64,000 bases of DNA, taken from the NCBI GenBank assembly GCA_963680875.1, contig OY804590.1:25110640-25174639 (forward strand), written 5' to 3'. Below the pieces are notes generated by a model. The model did not search any database, was not told the DNA's origin, and saw only the letters and a program-made list of their open reading frames with translations. This DNA is from Bathymodiolus brooksi (lineage: Eukaryota; Mollusca; Bivalvia; Mytilida; Modiolidae). This document shows positions 23,601-33,420 of this stretch, piece by piece. Every line of letters starts with the position of its first letter. Position 1 is the first letter of the stretch. Both the position numbers and the translations under genes were made by a program.

Positions 23601-26600
23601 ATCGGCCCTAACCTTACCTCTTAGTGAAATATGTTTCTTTTATCGGCCCTAACCTTACCACTTAGTCAAAAATGTTTCTTTTATTGGCCCTAACCTTACC
23701 TCTTAATCAAATAGGTTTCTTTTATCGGCCCCAACCTTACCTCTTAGTCAAATGGGTGTCTTTTATCGACCCTAATCTTACCTCTTAGTCAAATAGGTTT
23801 CTTTTATCGGCCCTAACCTTACCTCTTAGTCAAATATGCTTTTTTTATTGGTCCTAACCTTACCTCTTAGTAAAATATGTTTCTTGTATCGACCCTAACC
23901 TTACCTCTTAGTCAAATGGGTTTCTTTTACCAGGCGTAACCTTTCCTCTTAGTCAAACAGGTTTCTTTTTTCGGCCCTAACCTTACCTCTTAGTCAAATA
24001 TGCTTCTTTTATCGGCCTTAACATTACCTCTTAGTCAAATAGGTTTCTTTTATCGACTCTATCCCTACCTCTTAGTCAAATAGGTTTCTTGTATCGGCCC
24101 TAACCTTACCTCTTAGTCAAATATGTTTTTTTATCGGCCCTAACCTTACCTCTTAGTCAAATAAGTTTCTTTTATTGGCCCTAACCTTACCTCTTAATCA
24201 AATAGGTTTCTTTTATCGGCCCCAACCTTACCTCTTAGTCAGATGGGTTTCTTTTAACGGCCCTAACCTTACCTCTTAATCAAATAGGTTTCTTTTATCG
24301 GCCCAAACCTTACCTCTTAGTCAAATATGCTTTTTTTATTGGTCCTAACCTTACCTCTTAGTAAAATATGTTTCTTGTATCGACCCTAACCTTTCCTCTT
24401 AGTCAAATGGGTTTCTTATACCAGCCGTAACCTTACGTCTTAGTCAAACAGGTTTCTTTATTCGGCCCTAACCTTACCTCTTAGTCAAATAGGTTTCTTT
24501 TATCGGCCCTAACCTTACCTCTTAGTAAAATATGCTTCTTGTATCGGCCCTAACCTTACTTCTTAGTAAAATATGTTTCTTTTATCGGCCCTAACCTTAC
24601 CTCTCAGTAAAATATGTTTCTTTTATCGGCCCTAACCTTACCTCTTAGTAAAATACGTTTCTTTTCTTAATGCTTAGAGAAAAGGTACTTCATACATGAC
24701 ATACACCAGAATAAAGTTGTGTCCAGAAGTTCATTTTCGAGAATACCCGAACATATTATAGACATAAATGACAGGTTTATTTCAGTATTGAACGACAAAG
24801 AAGGAGATATATTTTGTGTATTTACATGTGCCTTACTTCCTAATAGTGCCGAAACAGCGCCAAATTCTCCAGGTGTGTTGAACTCTACAGGTACAGCACC
24901 GTTTGCAGTACAAAATTGCTACAATATAAAACGTTAATATTCAAATACAAATAACATTAAGATGCTTACCAAGTTCGTTTTTTAAACGTGAAACGGTACA
25001 TGTCCTGAGTATATGAGTAAAATTGGTGGGTATCTGATAAGAAGCAGAAACTGCTTACCATTCCGGAAAACCTGAGTTTATCCCTGGTATTTTTTGGGAG
25101 TTTTTTTGGTGGGTTCGTGTTCCTCATTTTTTTCGTTTTCTGTGTTGTATTGTGCTGTTTCGATTGTCTTCAACTTGTATCTGGTGTGCTCAATGTTACC
25201 AGTGTTTCTGGATTGTCCATTCTTGATTACCCTTCTCTTTTCTAAAAGGAGAGTTTGAAGACACCAAAGGGATAATCTGAATCCGTAAATCGAAGGACAG
25301 ACAACATAAAGAAAAGGACAAAAGCAATGATCTACAAAGAACTACACAGAAAACTAAAAATCGAATAACACGAATCCCACTAAAAACCGGGAGTGAACTC
25401 CAGAAAGTAAGCAGTTCCCGGTCCACTATTGGCACCCGTCGTGTTTACTCTAGTAACAAACCCTGTGATAAGTAATGAATAAGGAAAGGACGAGAAAGTG
25501 CTAGCGACAAGTGGAACACATCCGTGGTCATTTGTGACACAGATGTTCCGTAACAGTTATCCAAGTCATGGTGGCCACCGTAAAACTTTCGAAGTGATGA
25601 CTTTAACTTAACCAATAGGAACCCTTGGTTTAGTAGCTTCCTTATTAGTAGCAACCAACCGTCTATCAAGGAAATTATTAATAGCTTTACAGCAAGTACA
25701 TATACTTACTGATGCGTCAACACCGTCTACAACAAGTACATATACTTACTGATGCGTCACCACATCCTCCAACAAGTACATACACTTACTGATGCGTCAA
25801 CAGTCTACAACAAGTACATATACTTACTGAAGCGTCAACACTCTACAACAAGTACATATACTTACTGATGCGTCAGCACAGCCTACAAAAAGTACATATA
25901 CTTACTGATGCGTCAACAGTCTACAACAAGTACATATACTTACTGATGCGTCAACACTCTACAACAAGTACATATACATACTGATGCGTCAGCACAGCCT
26001 ACAAAAAGTACATATACTTACTGATGCGTCAACACAGACTACAAAAAGTACATATACTTACTGATGCATCAGCCGTCTACAACAAGTACATATACTTACT
26101 GATGCTTCAACAGTCTACAACAAGTACATATAATTACTGATGCGTCAACATTCTACAAGTATATATACTTACTGATGCGTCAACAGTCTACAACAAGTAC
26201 ATATACTTACTGATGCGTCAGAGCAGTCTACAACAAGTACATATACTTACTGATGCGTCAAAGGTCTACAACAAGTACACATACTGATGCGTGAGCACAG
26301 TCAACAACAAGTACATATACTTACTGATGCGTCAACACAGTCTACAACAAGTACATAATACTTACTGATGAGTCAACACAGCCAACAACAACTACATAAA
26401 CTTACTGATGCGTGAGCACAGTCTACAGCAAGTACATATACCTACTGATGCGTCAACAGTCTACAACAAGTCCATATCCTTACTGATGCGTCCACAGTCT
26501 ACAACAAGTACATATACTTACTGATGCTTCAACAGTCTGCAACAAGTACATATACTTACTGATGCGTCAACCCAGTCTACAACAAGTACATATACTTACT

Positions 26601-29600
26601 GATGTGTCAACAGTCTACAACAAGTACATATATTTACTGATGAGTCAACACAGCCTAATGTGTGAGCACAGTCTACAGCAATTACATATACCTACTGATG
26701 CGTCAACAGTCTACAACAAGTACATATACTTACTGATGCGTCAACAGTCTTCAACAAGTACATATACTTACTGATGCGTCAACACAGTCTACAAGTACAT
26801 CTACCTACTGATGTGTCAACAGTTTACAACAAGTACATATACATACTGATGCGTCAACACAGTCTACAACAAGTACATATACTTACCAATGTGTGAGGAC
26901 AGTCTACGGCAAGTACAAAAATATACATATACTCACTGATGCGTCAACAGTCTACAAGTACATATACTTACTGATGCGTCAACAGTCTACAACAAGTACA
27001 TATACTTACTGATGCGTCAACATAGTCTACAACAAGTACATATACTTACTGATGCGTCAACACATTCTACAACAAGTACATATACTTACTGATGCGTCAA
27101 CAGTCTACAACAAGTACATATACTTACTGATGCGTCAACACAGTCTACATCAAGTACATATATTTACTGATGCGTCAACACAGTCTACAACAAGTACATA
27201 TACTCACCGATGCGTCAACATAGTGTACAACAAGTACATATACTTACTGATGCGTCAACATAGTCTACATCAAGTACATATATTTACTGATACATCAACA
27301 GTCTACAGCAAGTACATATTCTTACTGATGCGTCAACATAGTCTACAGCAAGTACATATACTTACTGATGCGTCAACATAATTTACAGCAAGTACATATA
27401 CTTACTGATGACATACGAAAATCTAAAGGAGCAGCGGGTGTTATTATTCTGTAACAGCTCTGTAATACAGTACCAGCACCTGCAACATTCGCTGGAATCC
27501 CTATTCTCTGGTAATTCGCTGGACAAGCTGGCATTGGAGTACATGCTACAATAAAGGATAAAAAACATAGCATAGCAACATAAATTCAAAAAATAAATAT
27601 AGCATAACAACATAAATGCAAACAAATAAACATAACATAACAACATAAATGCAAAATAATAAACATAGAATAACAACATAAATGCAAAACATAAACATAG
27701 CATGAGAACATAAATGCAAAAAATAAACATAGCACAACAACATAAATGTTGGTTAAAAGCTCATTATAGCTTATGTTATTGTTTATATATATGCCCGACT
27801 TAAAATACAACTTTTTGTATTTGTATTTGTTGCGTGTGGCAATAACAAAAAATGCAAATCAAAAGTACACATCTAACCACGTGACAACTGGTGAAGGTTA
27901 TTCCAGAAACGCGTCGTACACACTTAATTCGTGATCTACGTTTTTACTGCTACCCTGGGTCGATACCTCTTCTAGTCCCCATGGGCATCATCCGACCAGT
28001 TGTCAATGTTTCGGCTTCGGCCTGGTTTATTATATATATTTATTATTGGAATTTACAATAACTATTTGGATTTAAATCTATAATTAAATGTATTTGCGGG
28101 TATCATTATATTATTGATACATTTTTTTAGTTTATTATTATGTGTGGTATTTAGTGATATCATAAGTAAGGTTAAAATCGAGTTTCGACGTCACTTCCTT
28201 TCTTAACAGAAAATTCCAGATAAGAAAACCGTGAAATTTCTGCCACAAAATAATCGTTCGAGTGTAACTCATCCACGCATTACATACTTTTTTGTTTATT
28301 GTATATTGGTAATGCTTCTTGTTTGTCATATTCTCCGGATCTGAGATAATTTGTGTCTGCCATAACAGTTAGATATGGCTGACGTCGCTTCGCACAAAGA
28401 ACATTAAGGGTTGAACTTGTAAGACAACATTAGCCTATATTTTCCAGGGTTATTAGATCAGCAGTAACTTTCTATCTCATCAATAGGTGTCTATTATGTC
28501 AATCGGTAGATGTACTCAAGTTATCTACAAACATGGAAGACCTCAGTGACACCGGTATATGTACTGAAGTTATACTTATCTACAAACATGAAAGAATTCA
28601 GTGACAGTGGTAAATGTACTTGGGCTATATACTAATCTACAAACATGGAAGACCTCAGTGACACCGGTTAATGTACTGAAGTTATACCTATCTACAATCA
28701 TGGAAGACCTCAGTGACACCGGTTGATGTACTGAAGTTATACCTATCTACAAACATGGAAGACCTCAGTGATACCGGTAGATGTACTGAAGCTATGCTTA
28801 TCTACAAACATGGAAGACCCTAGTGACACCGGTATATGCACTGGAGTTATATACTAATATACAAACATGGAAGACCTCAGTGACACCAGTATATGTACTG
28901 AAGTTATACTTATTTACAAACATGGAAGACCTCAGTGACACCTGTAAATGTACTGATGTTATTCTTATCTACAAACATGGAAGACTTCAGTGACACCGGT
29001 AGATATACTGAAGCTATGCTTATCTACAAACATTGAAGACCTCAATGACACCAGTAGATGTACTGAAGTTATACTTATCTACAAACATGGAAGACCTAAG
29101 TGACACGGTAGATGTACTGAAGATATACTTATCTACAGACATGCAAGACCTCAGTGACACCGGTAGATGTACTGAAGTTATAATTATCTACAAACATGGA
29201 AGACCTCAGTGACACCGGTAGATGTACTGAAGTTATACTTATCTACAAACATGGAAAACCCCAGTGACACCGGTATGTGTACTGGAGTCACATACTAATC
29301 TACAAAAATGGAAGATCTCAGTGACACCAGTAGATGTACTGAAGTTATGCTAATCTACAAACATGGAAGATCTCAGTGAAATCGATAGATGTACTGATGC
29401 TATTCTTATCTACAAACATGGAAGACCTCAGTGACACCGGTAGATGTACTGAAATTATGATTATCTACAAACATGGAAGATCTCCGTGACACCAGTAGAT
29501 GTACTGAAGTTATGCTTATTTACAAACATGGAAGACCTCAGTGACACTGGTAGATGTACTGAAATCATGATTATCTACAAACATGGAAGACCTCAGTGAC

Positions 29601-32600
29601 ACCGGTAGATGTACTGAAGTTATTCTTATCTACAAACATGGAAAATCCCAATGACACCGGTATATGTACTGGAGTTATATACTAATCTACAAACATAGAA
29701 GATCTCAGTGACACCAGTAGATGTACTGAAGTTATACCTATTTATACAGATGGAAGACCTCAGTGATACCGATATATGGACTGACGTTATAGTTATTTAC
29801 AAACAAGGAAGACCTCAGTGACACCAGTATAAGTACTAAAGTTATACTTATTTACAAACATGGAAGACCTCAGTGACACCGGTATATGTATTGAAGTTAT
29901 ACTTATCTACAAACATGGAAGACCTCAGTGACACCGGTATATGTATTGAAGTTATACTTATCTACAAACATGGAAGACCTCAGTGACACCGGTATATGTA
30001 TTGAAGTTATACTTATCTACAAACATGGAAGACCTCAGTGGCACCGGTATATTAATTTGCCAACAGGAATTATTGTAGTAGTAGAGGTTGATTACAAAAA
30101 ATTACTGGACATCATAGAAAAGAACAACTTTGAAAGGAACACAAGAAATGATGCATACGTCAGTTCAATTCACTCTTTAGTTATTGTCTTTGTTTTGAAA
30201 ACGTAAATTTAGGAAAGCCTAGAATAATGCATACGTGTTAGTGTTGGACACACTGGTGCTGTCATCGTCGGACATATTGGACAAACTCTCGGTGTGGGTA
30301 CTTGTCTCAAAATCGTAGTTGATCCAGGTACGACTGTAGCCCCGGTATTAGTACTGCCAGCTATAGCAGCGAGAACTGCCAGTCCAATCAACGGAGCAGC
30401 TGAAAACGATAATCATATATGTATGACAATTATTATCATAACATTTAACAAAAATGTTTGTTTATAATCTATATTATATTTTTCTGAAAATTGCATATTT
30501 GTACAGTTGAATCTCTGTATCTCGAAGTTGATGGGACCGTTGCAAAATTTCGACTTATCCGAAATTCGACTTATCAGATTGTTTAAGTCAAAACAGAAAT
30601 GCTTTGATAAATAAATTTCAAGAAACAAAACGTTTAAACAAAGATACAATATTATAAGACAGATACAGGTGTTCGATGATGTTGTCTTGATACTTTGACT
30701 AAATAGAACATGAAATAAGTAAAACGAATGCAGATTTTTTTTTTAATTGATGGATTTTGATTTCCGATGCATGCTTGTATAGATAATTATACGAAAAATT
30801 GTTTTATTATATTAGATATGGTTTATTTTTGCTTTTGAAAACGAAATTATTGGAAGAAAGCGCACATTGTTCTCATGTAACGCGTTACAAACTATCCGTA
30901 TGGTTTTTTTTACATTTTTTCATTAACGATTTCTGATTAAAGGAATGCTTGAAGGAAAAAATCGGTAAGTTCATGGAACGAAAAGAATGTAACGCTGAAA
31001 GAAAAGGATCTGCATGCCAATAAAAAACAAACTATATTTCAGCTTTTTTATTACTAAATTTTCACAAAAAAAATATACTTATCAAATGTGATTATCTTAA
31101 TAAACGAAAAAATCTTTTCAAAAATGATTTTTTTTTAGAAAGCTAAAAAATATTTTTAAAGGTCAACAAAAATGTCCAGTTGCAACTTGACGTAAAAAAT
31201 CACGAACTATAAAACTTTACACATTTGGAACTATATTTTTCACTCATAATTTTCGTGCTAAATCCAAATAGCAAAAATGTGCGTTTTCCGTGGAAGAGAA
31301 TGAACTTAACAAACTTGATTTTGGATAAAAAATTACGATTTCTACGTAAAATTGTAGAAGTTCAACCAATTTTTCCAGTAAACGTTTCTCCTTATCGACG
31401 ACAAAATAAAGTCGCGCTCCATAAAGTCTTGCTATTTTTTTCAGAGGGAAGTTTTCTATTAAAATGAAAACAAATATATAAAAAAACAACAACAATAAAG
31501 CGAAACCAAAAAACGAGCAAACGATATCAAAACTTGAAAAAAAAGGGGGGGGGGGCAAAGCGAAAAAACAAATAAAAAAATATACCAAACCTGAAAAAAT
31601 AATGTGTTTCCGCTTACCCGAGCGATCCTAATTAAAAATGACTTAATGACCTTAATTTTTTTTGGTGTCATTTTTGAACAAGCACTGCAAAAAAGAATGT
31701 GTGCATTGTAGAAACTATTATTATATAATAGTAAAAACAAATCGAGAAATTTAATTTTCAACCTAAAATGTACCTGCCGATCCAAATTTATTTAAGCATA
31801 TTAGCGGAAGCATAGAAGCTTTTTTGCATATGAAAAGAGTGTAGGTCTAATCTTAAGGGGTGTTGTTTACATATGTCGAGATGCAATTTACATTTATTCA
31901 CTGAACAAAGAATAATAAAATACTCTACTCCCATCCCACCCCAACCAAACCCAAGTTATGCAAAAACAAATAATGAAATAAAAAGATGAAAAAGAAGACG
32001 AGAAACATTCTTATCAACGTTAATTACGTGTAACGTCAAGTGTCGCCAACATCGCGCGTAACGTCAACACCACAACATTGAAAAATAAGAGCAAAACCTC
32101 AGAAAATACCAACTTGAAAAACGATGTTCAATTCGTCTTTACCTCCAGTTGTTTGTAAGAGGGCCCATGTTTTGTTTACGTTATTTGTGTTTGTTTCCGT
32201 AATAAGTGTTGGTAAATTGTTTATGTTTTCTACCTGTTTGTTCTGTTTTCTTCCTTCTATTGACTAGAGTAGATTGTTGTTAGCCACACAAGTAATATTA
32301 GTTTGTGTATAAAAACATCATATTACATTTTATGTTGTAGGAGATAGGGTATAGCTTTCTTTATTACTGTTCTTTTTTTGGGGTCCTATTTAGTCAGTCA
32401 TATGTACTGCTGGTGCCCATTATGGGTGCCTGACAGGATAGAAATGAGGACATTCCATTGATAATTCCGGCTTACATTGTATCAGAATTTCAGGCATTGA
32501 AGTTACAAAATGATATACACAACATCCATAGTTATCCATCGCGTATATGTGTCAATTGGGGGAGGGGGTCCCAAGAATGGAAAATTTCCATAAATTGCAA

Positions 32601-33417
32601 GCTTCAATGGAGTGGTTTGAAGTTAACAATAAGAATATTTCAAAGTTGTATTGATATATGATTTTGGTTTTAAGCAAAATGCAGTACAGTCAAACCTGTC
32701 TATGTGGTCACCTCTATTAAGCAATCACTAAGATAAAGAAGTCAAGGAAAATGTCAAAAATATTTTTTTATCAATGTGTGACGTAAAAGTGTTTTTGACA
32801 TTTACATTCACTGAATATGGTACCGTTTTGACAACTATTTTATCTATTTTTTCCTGTATTTAAATACTGTTATAGTGACAGCCGGAGACTTTGAACCGTA
32901 ATGAGAGCGGGAGGTTTGGAGCTTTAAAATATGATTCAACCCACCATTTCTTTAGAAATGCTTGTACCAAGTCAGGGTCATTACGTTTTCACAGTTTTCC
33001 GGTTGTTGACTGAGTTTGTCTGTTTATATAATTATGAGTTTTGACTTTCCCTTTGTAAGATTGTTCGGAGTTCGGTAATTTTGTTATTTCCCTTATTGTA
33101 TTAAAAGGTCACCTTTTTCTTGTCCTATCATAGAAAATTTCATATGAATTTAACCTCTTTAAAGAGGTCACCTGTCTTATAAGACCACTTAATCTTTGTC
33201 TCAACGGTGATCCCTTTATACAGCTTTGACTGTATTTGAATATATGGCAATAATATGTTGACTCACCTATAAAGCCTAGTCCCAAACCGCCATCACCACC
33301 ACCACCAATTCCGCCAGCGTCAACTAGCCTGGCATTGAAGGCTCCATCTGTGTCCAGTGTTATAGCTGTCGTTAGTGACACGACAACAAGAAGCAGAAAT
33401 ACCACAGGAATGACCAT
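17580..33417 (-). CDS. Secreted C-type-lectin-like domain protein, seven coding exons
   Basis: Coding segments on the minus strand are 33417-33267, 30399-30235, 27545-27406, 24918-24837, 22476-22363, 18572-18469 and 17615-17580, giving 792 coding bases (263 residues plus TGA). Every intron is GT-AG and all junction phases agree (1,1,0,1,1,0). The protein starts with a hydrophobic signal peptide (residues 1-18), then a Gly-rich stretch (about 35-48), a Pro/Thr/Cys-rich linker (about 83-112) and a domain with six cysteines in the long-form C-type lectin order: CPANY, SCYRI, QFC, VDC, PPC, IICE. The WIGL-type motif is represented by FFTGHSD. No EPN, QPD or WND calcium/sugar triplet is seen, so sugar binding is uncertain. 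Such proteins are usually extracellular recognition molecules in molluscs; the function here is inferred. Introns 2-5 each hold a private minisatellite. No close homologue was recognised by name. Confidence 0.85.
17764..18000 (+). mobile_element. SINE family A, degraded copy with repeated tail
   Basis: GTCGGTGGTTAACATCGGGT and CTGACCGCCACGATATTACT are followed by a second tail (CCACGATATAACTGAACTAT to GTTAAACACCATAAAC). It lies in intron 6 of the lectin-like gene. Confidence 0.65.
18469..18572 (-). CDS. Lectin-like gene, coding exon 6 (end of the lectin domain)
   Basis: Acceptor ttttttcag| at 18574-18573. The preferred donor is AGTCTT|gtaagtat (18468-18467), phase 0. It encodes VPTIVDCGVISG, NPPCLNTQTG and IICEFSL; the last three domain cysteines end in the ICE pattern typical of the C-type lectin C terminus. 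An alternative donor (CGG|gtataa, exon end 18492) would cut before the final cysteine and is less likely. Without splicing, the frame would run 22 more residues to a TAG. Confidence 0.8.
18712..19100 (-). mobile_element. tRNA-derived SINE (family C) with an 88-bp insertion, intron 5
   Basis: On the minus strand it runs from a GGGTGGCTCAATGAG-type head, through a B-box-like GGGTTTGCGTCC, a core (GATGGTTCTCTCCTGGTACT) and the shared tail GCTGAAAGTGGCGTTAAAAC. A second copy at 45085-45262 lacks the 88-bp stretch at about 18882-18970, so that stretch is a later insertion. Confidence 0.7.
18882..18970. mobile_element. 88-bp mobile repeat unit
   Basis: The segment from CTGATTTTGTCTG to TTATTACCCTTA interrupts a SINE here. 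The same sequence forms one edge of larger repeats at 33005-33095 and, inverted, at 61226-61312. No clear TIR was identified. Confidence 0.55.
19425..20587 (-). repeat. 43-bp minisatellite in intron 5 (main block)
   Basis: About 26 units, plus-strand core TAAGTTAAGTAATGACACAG then AGTCACGGCTTGATTTACAG and AAG. Some units lack the GAG or carry ATGCCG in place of TTTACA, suggesting higher-order subfamilies. It is interrupted at 20588 by a TTAA-flanked insertion and resumes in degenerate form after 21098. Confidence 0.92.
20592..21097. mobile_element. 506-bp TTAA-targeting non-autonomous DNA transposon
   Basis: The 43-bp array is cut at TTAA (20588-20591) and restarts at TTAA (21098-21101). Joining the two sides restores a perfect repeat unit, so TTAA is a 4-bp target duplication, as in piggyBac and Kolobok families. 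Near the ends sit inverted GTATAATGTC (20600-20609) and GACATTATAC, an imperfect TIR. A 105-residue minus frame inside lacks any recognised domain. Confidence 0.75.
21098..21360 (-). repeat. 43-bp minisatellite, degenerate remainder
   Basis: Resumes in register after the insertion (TTAAGTAATGATACAGAGTCACGG) and then decays. It includes two longer units of roughly 130 bp sharing AAGATACAGTCATTG and AAAGAACATC. Confidence 0.75.
21780..22280 (-). pseudogene. LINE reverse-transcriptase C-terminal fragment with 3' tail
   Basis: The minus frame 22280-22041 encodes KLEIEKGRYFQINRTERFC, KIC, and IEDENHFLWLCEKYRKER. This is the Cys/His knuckle (C..C...H....C) found at the C terminus of many LINE ORF2 proteins. 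Below it is an AT-rich 3' UTR ending in short direct repeats of ATTGTCT near 21785. The 5' part (endonuclease and reverse transcriptase) is missing, the usual 5' truncation of LINEs. It lies in intron 5, in gene orientation. Confidence 0.65.
22363..22476 (-). CDS. Lectin-like gene, coding exon 5
   Basis: Acceptor attctttcag| at 22478-22477 and donor AACGGAG|gtaact. It enters in phase 1 (A plus GC gives Ser) and ends in phase 1. It encodes NPGTFFTGHSDAFNN and GLQAVGVMFPNG, which lie where the WIGL motif and long loop of a C-type lectin domain are expected. The Trp usual in WIGL is missing. Confidence 0.86.
22690..24665 (-). repeat. 41-bp minisatellite in intron 4
   Basis: About 48 units, plus-strand core CCCTAACCTTACCTCTTAGT then CAAATAGGTTTCTTTTATCGG. 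On the transcript strand each unit contains GAG|GTAAGG, a good match to a vertebrate/invertebrate splice donor. The array starts about 170 bp from the exon 4 donor. CCCTAACC resembles a telomere repeat but is embedded in a 41-bp unit and is not telomeric. Confidence 0.93.
24837..24918 (-). CDS. Lectin-like gene, coding exon 4
   Basis: Acceptor tattgtag| at 24920-24919 and donor TTAGGAA|gtaagg. It enters in phase 0 and leaves in phase 1. It encodes QFCTANGAVPVEF and GEFGAVSALLG, matching the helix-2 region of C-type lectin folds (C, a small-residue stretch, then E..F..V..LL). The frame is open only over the predicted exon and its near flanks. Confidence 0.86.
25010..25240 (+). mobile_element. 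Penelope-like 3' UTR fragment, opposite orientation
   Basis: Contains the family's 3' landmarks on the plus strand (GAAGCAGAAACTGCTTACC, the CCTGAGTTTATCCC box, then TTGATTACCC and a terminal TTTGAAG-type end) and faces the fragment at 25240-25685. Confidence 0.55.
25240..25685 (-). pseudogene. Penelope-like element 3' fragment in intron 3
   Basis: The minus frame 25669-25445 encodes RKLLNQGFLLVKLKSSLRKF, YGGHHDL and SVSQMTTDVFHLS, the C terminus of Penelope-like proteins abundant in bivalves. The 3' UTR follows down to about 25240 (plus-strand hallmark GTAAATCGAAGGACAGACAA). Only the last 75 or so residues remain. A second partial 3' UTR lies head to head at 25020-25240, an inverted arrangement common for these elements. 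Confidence 0.7.
25686..27411 (-). repeat. 38-41-bp minisatellite in intron 3, containing the exon 3 splice donor
   Basis: About 44 units, plus-strand core CAGTCTACAACAAGTACATA then TACTTACTGATGCGTCAA. Read on the transcript strand each unit holds GCATCA|GTAAGTATATGTAC, which matches the real exon 3 donor CATCA|gtaagtatatgtac. The array starts at that donor with no gap and fills the first 1.7 kb of the intron. Most units keep the donor intact; a minority have changes such as TCACTG or TACCAATG. The far edge abuts a Penelope-like fragment. Confidence 0.93.
27406..27545 (-). CDS. Lectin-like gene, coding exon 3 (start of the lectin domain)
   Basis: Acceptor ttattgtag| at 27547-27546 and donor ATGTCATCA|gtaagtat. 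It enters in phase 1 (C plus CA gives Pro) and ends in phase 0 after 46 whole codons. It encodes CPANYQRI and SCYRIITPA, the first cysteine pair of a long-form C-type lectin domain. The donor and its neighbouring bases are the start of the intron 3 minisatellite, so the exon's last six bases recur in almost every repeat unit. Confidence 0.87.
27563..27748 (-). repeat. 33-bp tandem repeat next to the exon 3 acceptor
   Basis: Six units, plus-strand core ATAGCATAACAACATAAATG then CAAACAAATAAAC. In the transcript it is T-rich and ends 17 bases before the exon 3 acceptor, so it overlaps the usual branch-point and polypyrimidine zone. Confidence 0.85.
28502..30050 (-). repeat. 55-bp minisatellite in intron 2 of the lectin-like gene
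   Basis: About 27 units of roughly 55 bp. The plus-strand core is CTTATCTACAAACATGGAAG, then ACCTCAGTGACACCGGTAGA and TGTACTGAAG. Units differ by point changes, and a minority carry a longer variant (TATACTAATCTAC). The array lies about 185 bp inside the intron from the exon 2 donor. Open frames across it are artefacts of repetition. Confidence 0.93.
30235..30399 (-). CDS. Lectin-like gene, coding exon 2 (hydrophobic and Pro/Thr/Cys linker)
   Basis: Acceptor cgttttcag| at 30400-30401 and donor AACAC|gtatgc at 30234-30233. The 165-bp exon enters in phase 1 (G from exon 1 plus CT gives Ala) and leaves in phase 1. It encodes APLIGLAVLAAIAG, a short hydrophobic segment, followed by a Pro/Thr-rich stretch with a CPIC pair and a further Cys. 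The donor is the weakest of the gene (gtatgc), but the phase match to exon 3 is exact. Confidence 0.82.
30400..32684. other. Intron 1 of the lectin-like gene, remaining sequence
   Basis: AT-rich with homopolymer runs (G10 near 31545). A dispersed motif at 30509-30575 (TTGAATCTCTGTATCTCGAA, then TTCGACTTATCC repeated) is of the kind scattered through invertebrate genomes. A scrap of dispersed repeat D lies at 32120-32200. Short open frames on both strands at 31225-31785 look like AT-rich chance. Confidence 0.5.
32685..33234. mobile_element. TA-flanked TIR element (MITE) in intron 1
   Basis: The left end TACAGTCAAACCTGTCTATG and right end CTTTGACTGTA are inverted repeats over about 28 bp with a few mismatches. 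Both begin at TA, as for Tc1/mariner-type MITEs. Positions 32735-33095 recur inverted at 61225-61585, including the 88-bp unit at 33005-33095. No coding capacity is visible. Confidence 0.65.
33267..33417 (-). CDS. Lectin-like gene, coding exon 1 (signal peptide)
   Basis: ATG at 33417-33415 opens fifty codons ending in phase 1 at a consensus donor, ATAG|gtgagt. The first 18 residues, MVIPVVFLLLVVVSLTTA, are a textbook signal peptide with a likely cut after TTA. The rest is acidic and then Gly-rich (GGIGGGGDGGLGLGF). Four bases upstream of the ATG lies a pyrimidine-rich tract ending in CAG, so this exon probably begins at 33421 after a 5'-UTR intron. Confidence 0.87.
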
Positions 33418-33420
33418 GTT

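Noticed and set aside
22690..24665. Telomere-like repeat (CCCTAACC)
   Set aside because: The motif occurs once per 41-bp unit and is not a short telomeric tandem.
26562..27381. Open frames of 70-109 codons encoding repeats of TDASTVYNKYIYLLMRQ
   Set aside because: They are read-through of the intron 3 minisatellite on the non-transcribed strand; unit changes shift the frame and no start context or domain exists.
27383..27810. Overlapping minus frames rich in Cys, Phe and Tyr (65-115 codons)
   Set aside because: They come from the 33-bp AT-rich tandem repeat fused to exon 3 in wrong frames; only the exon frame fits the splice model.
19425..30050. CRISPR array
   Set aside because: Repeats are head to tail without unique spacers, in a eukaryotic intron context with no cas genes; they are minisatellites.
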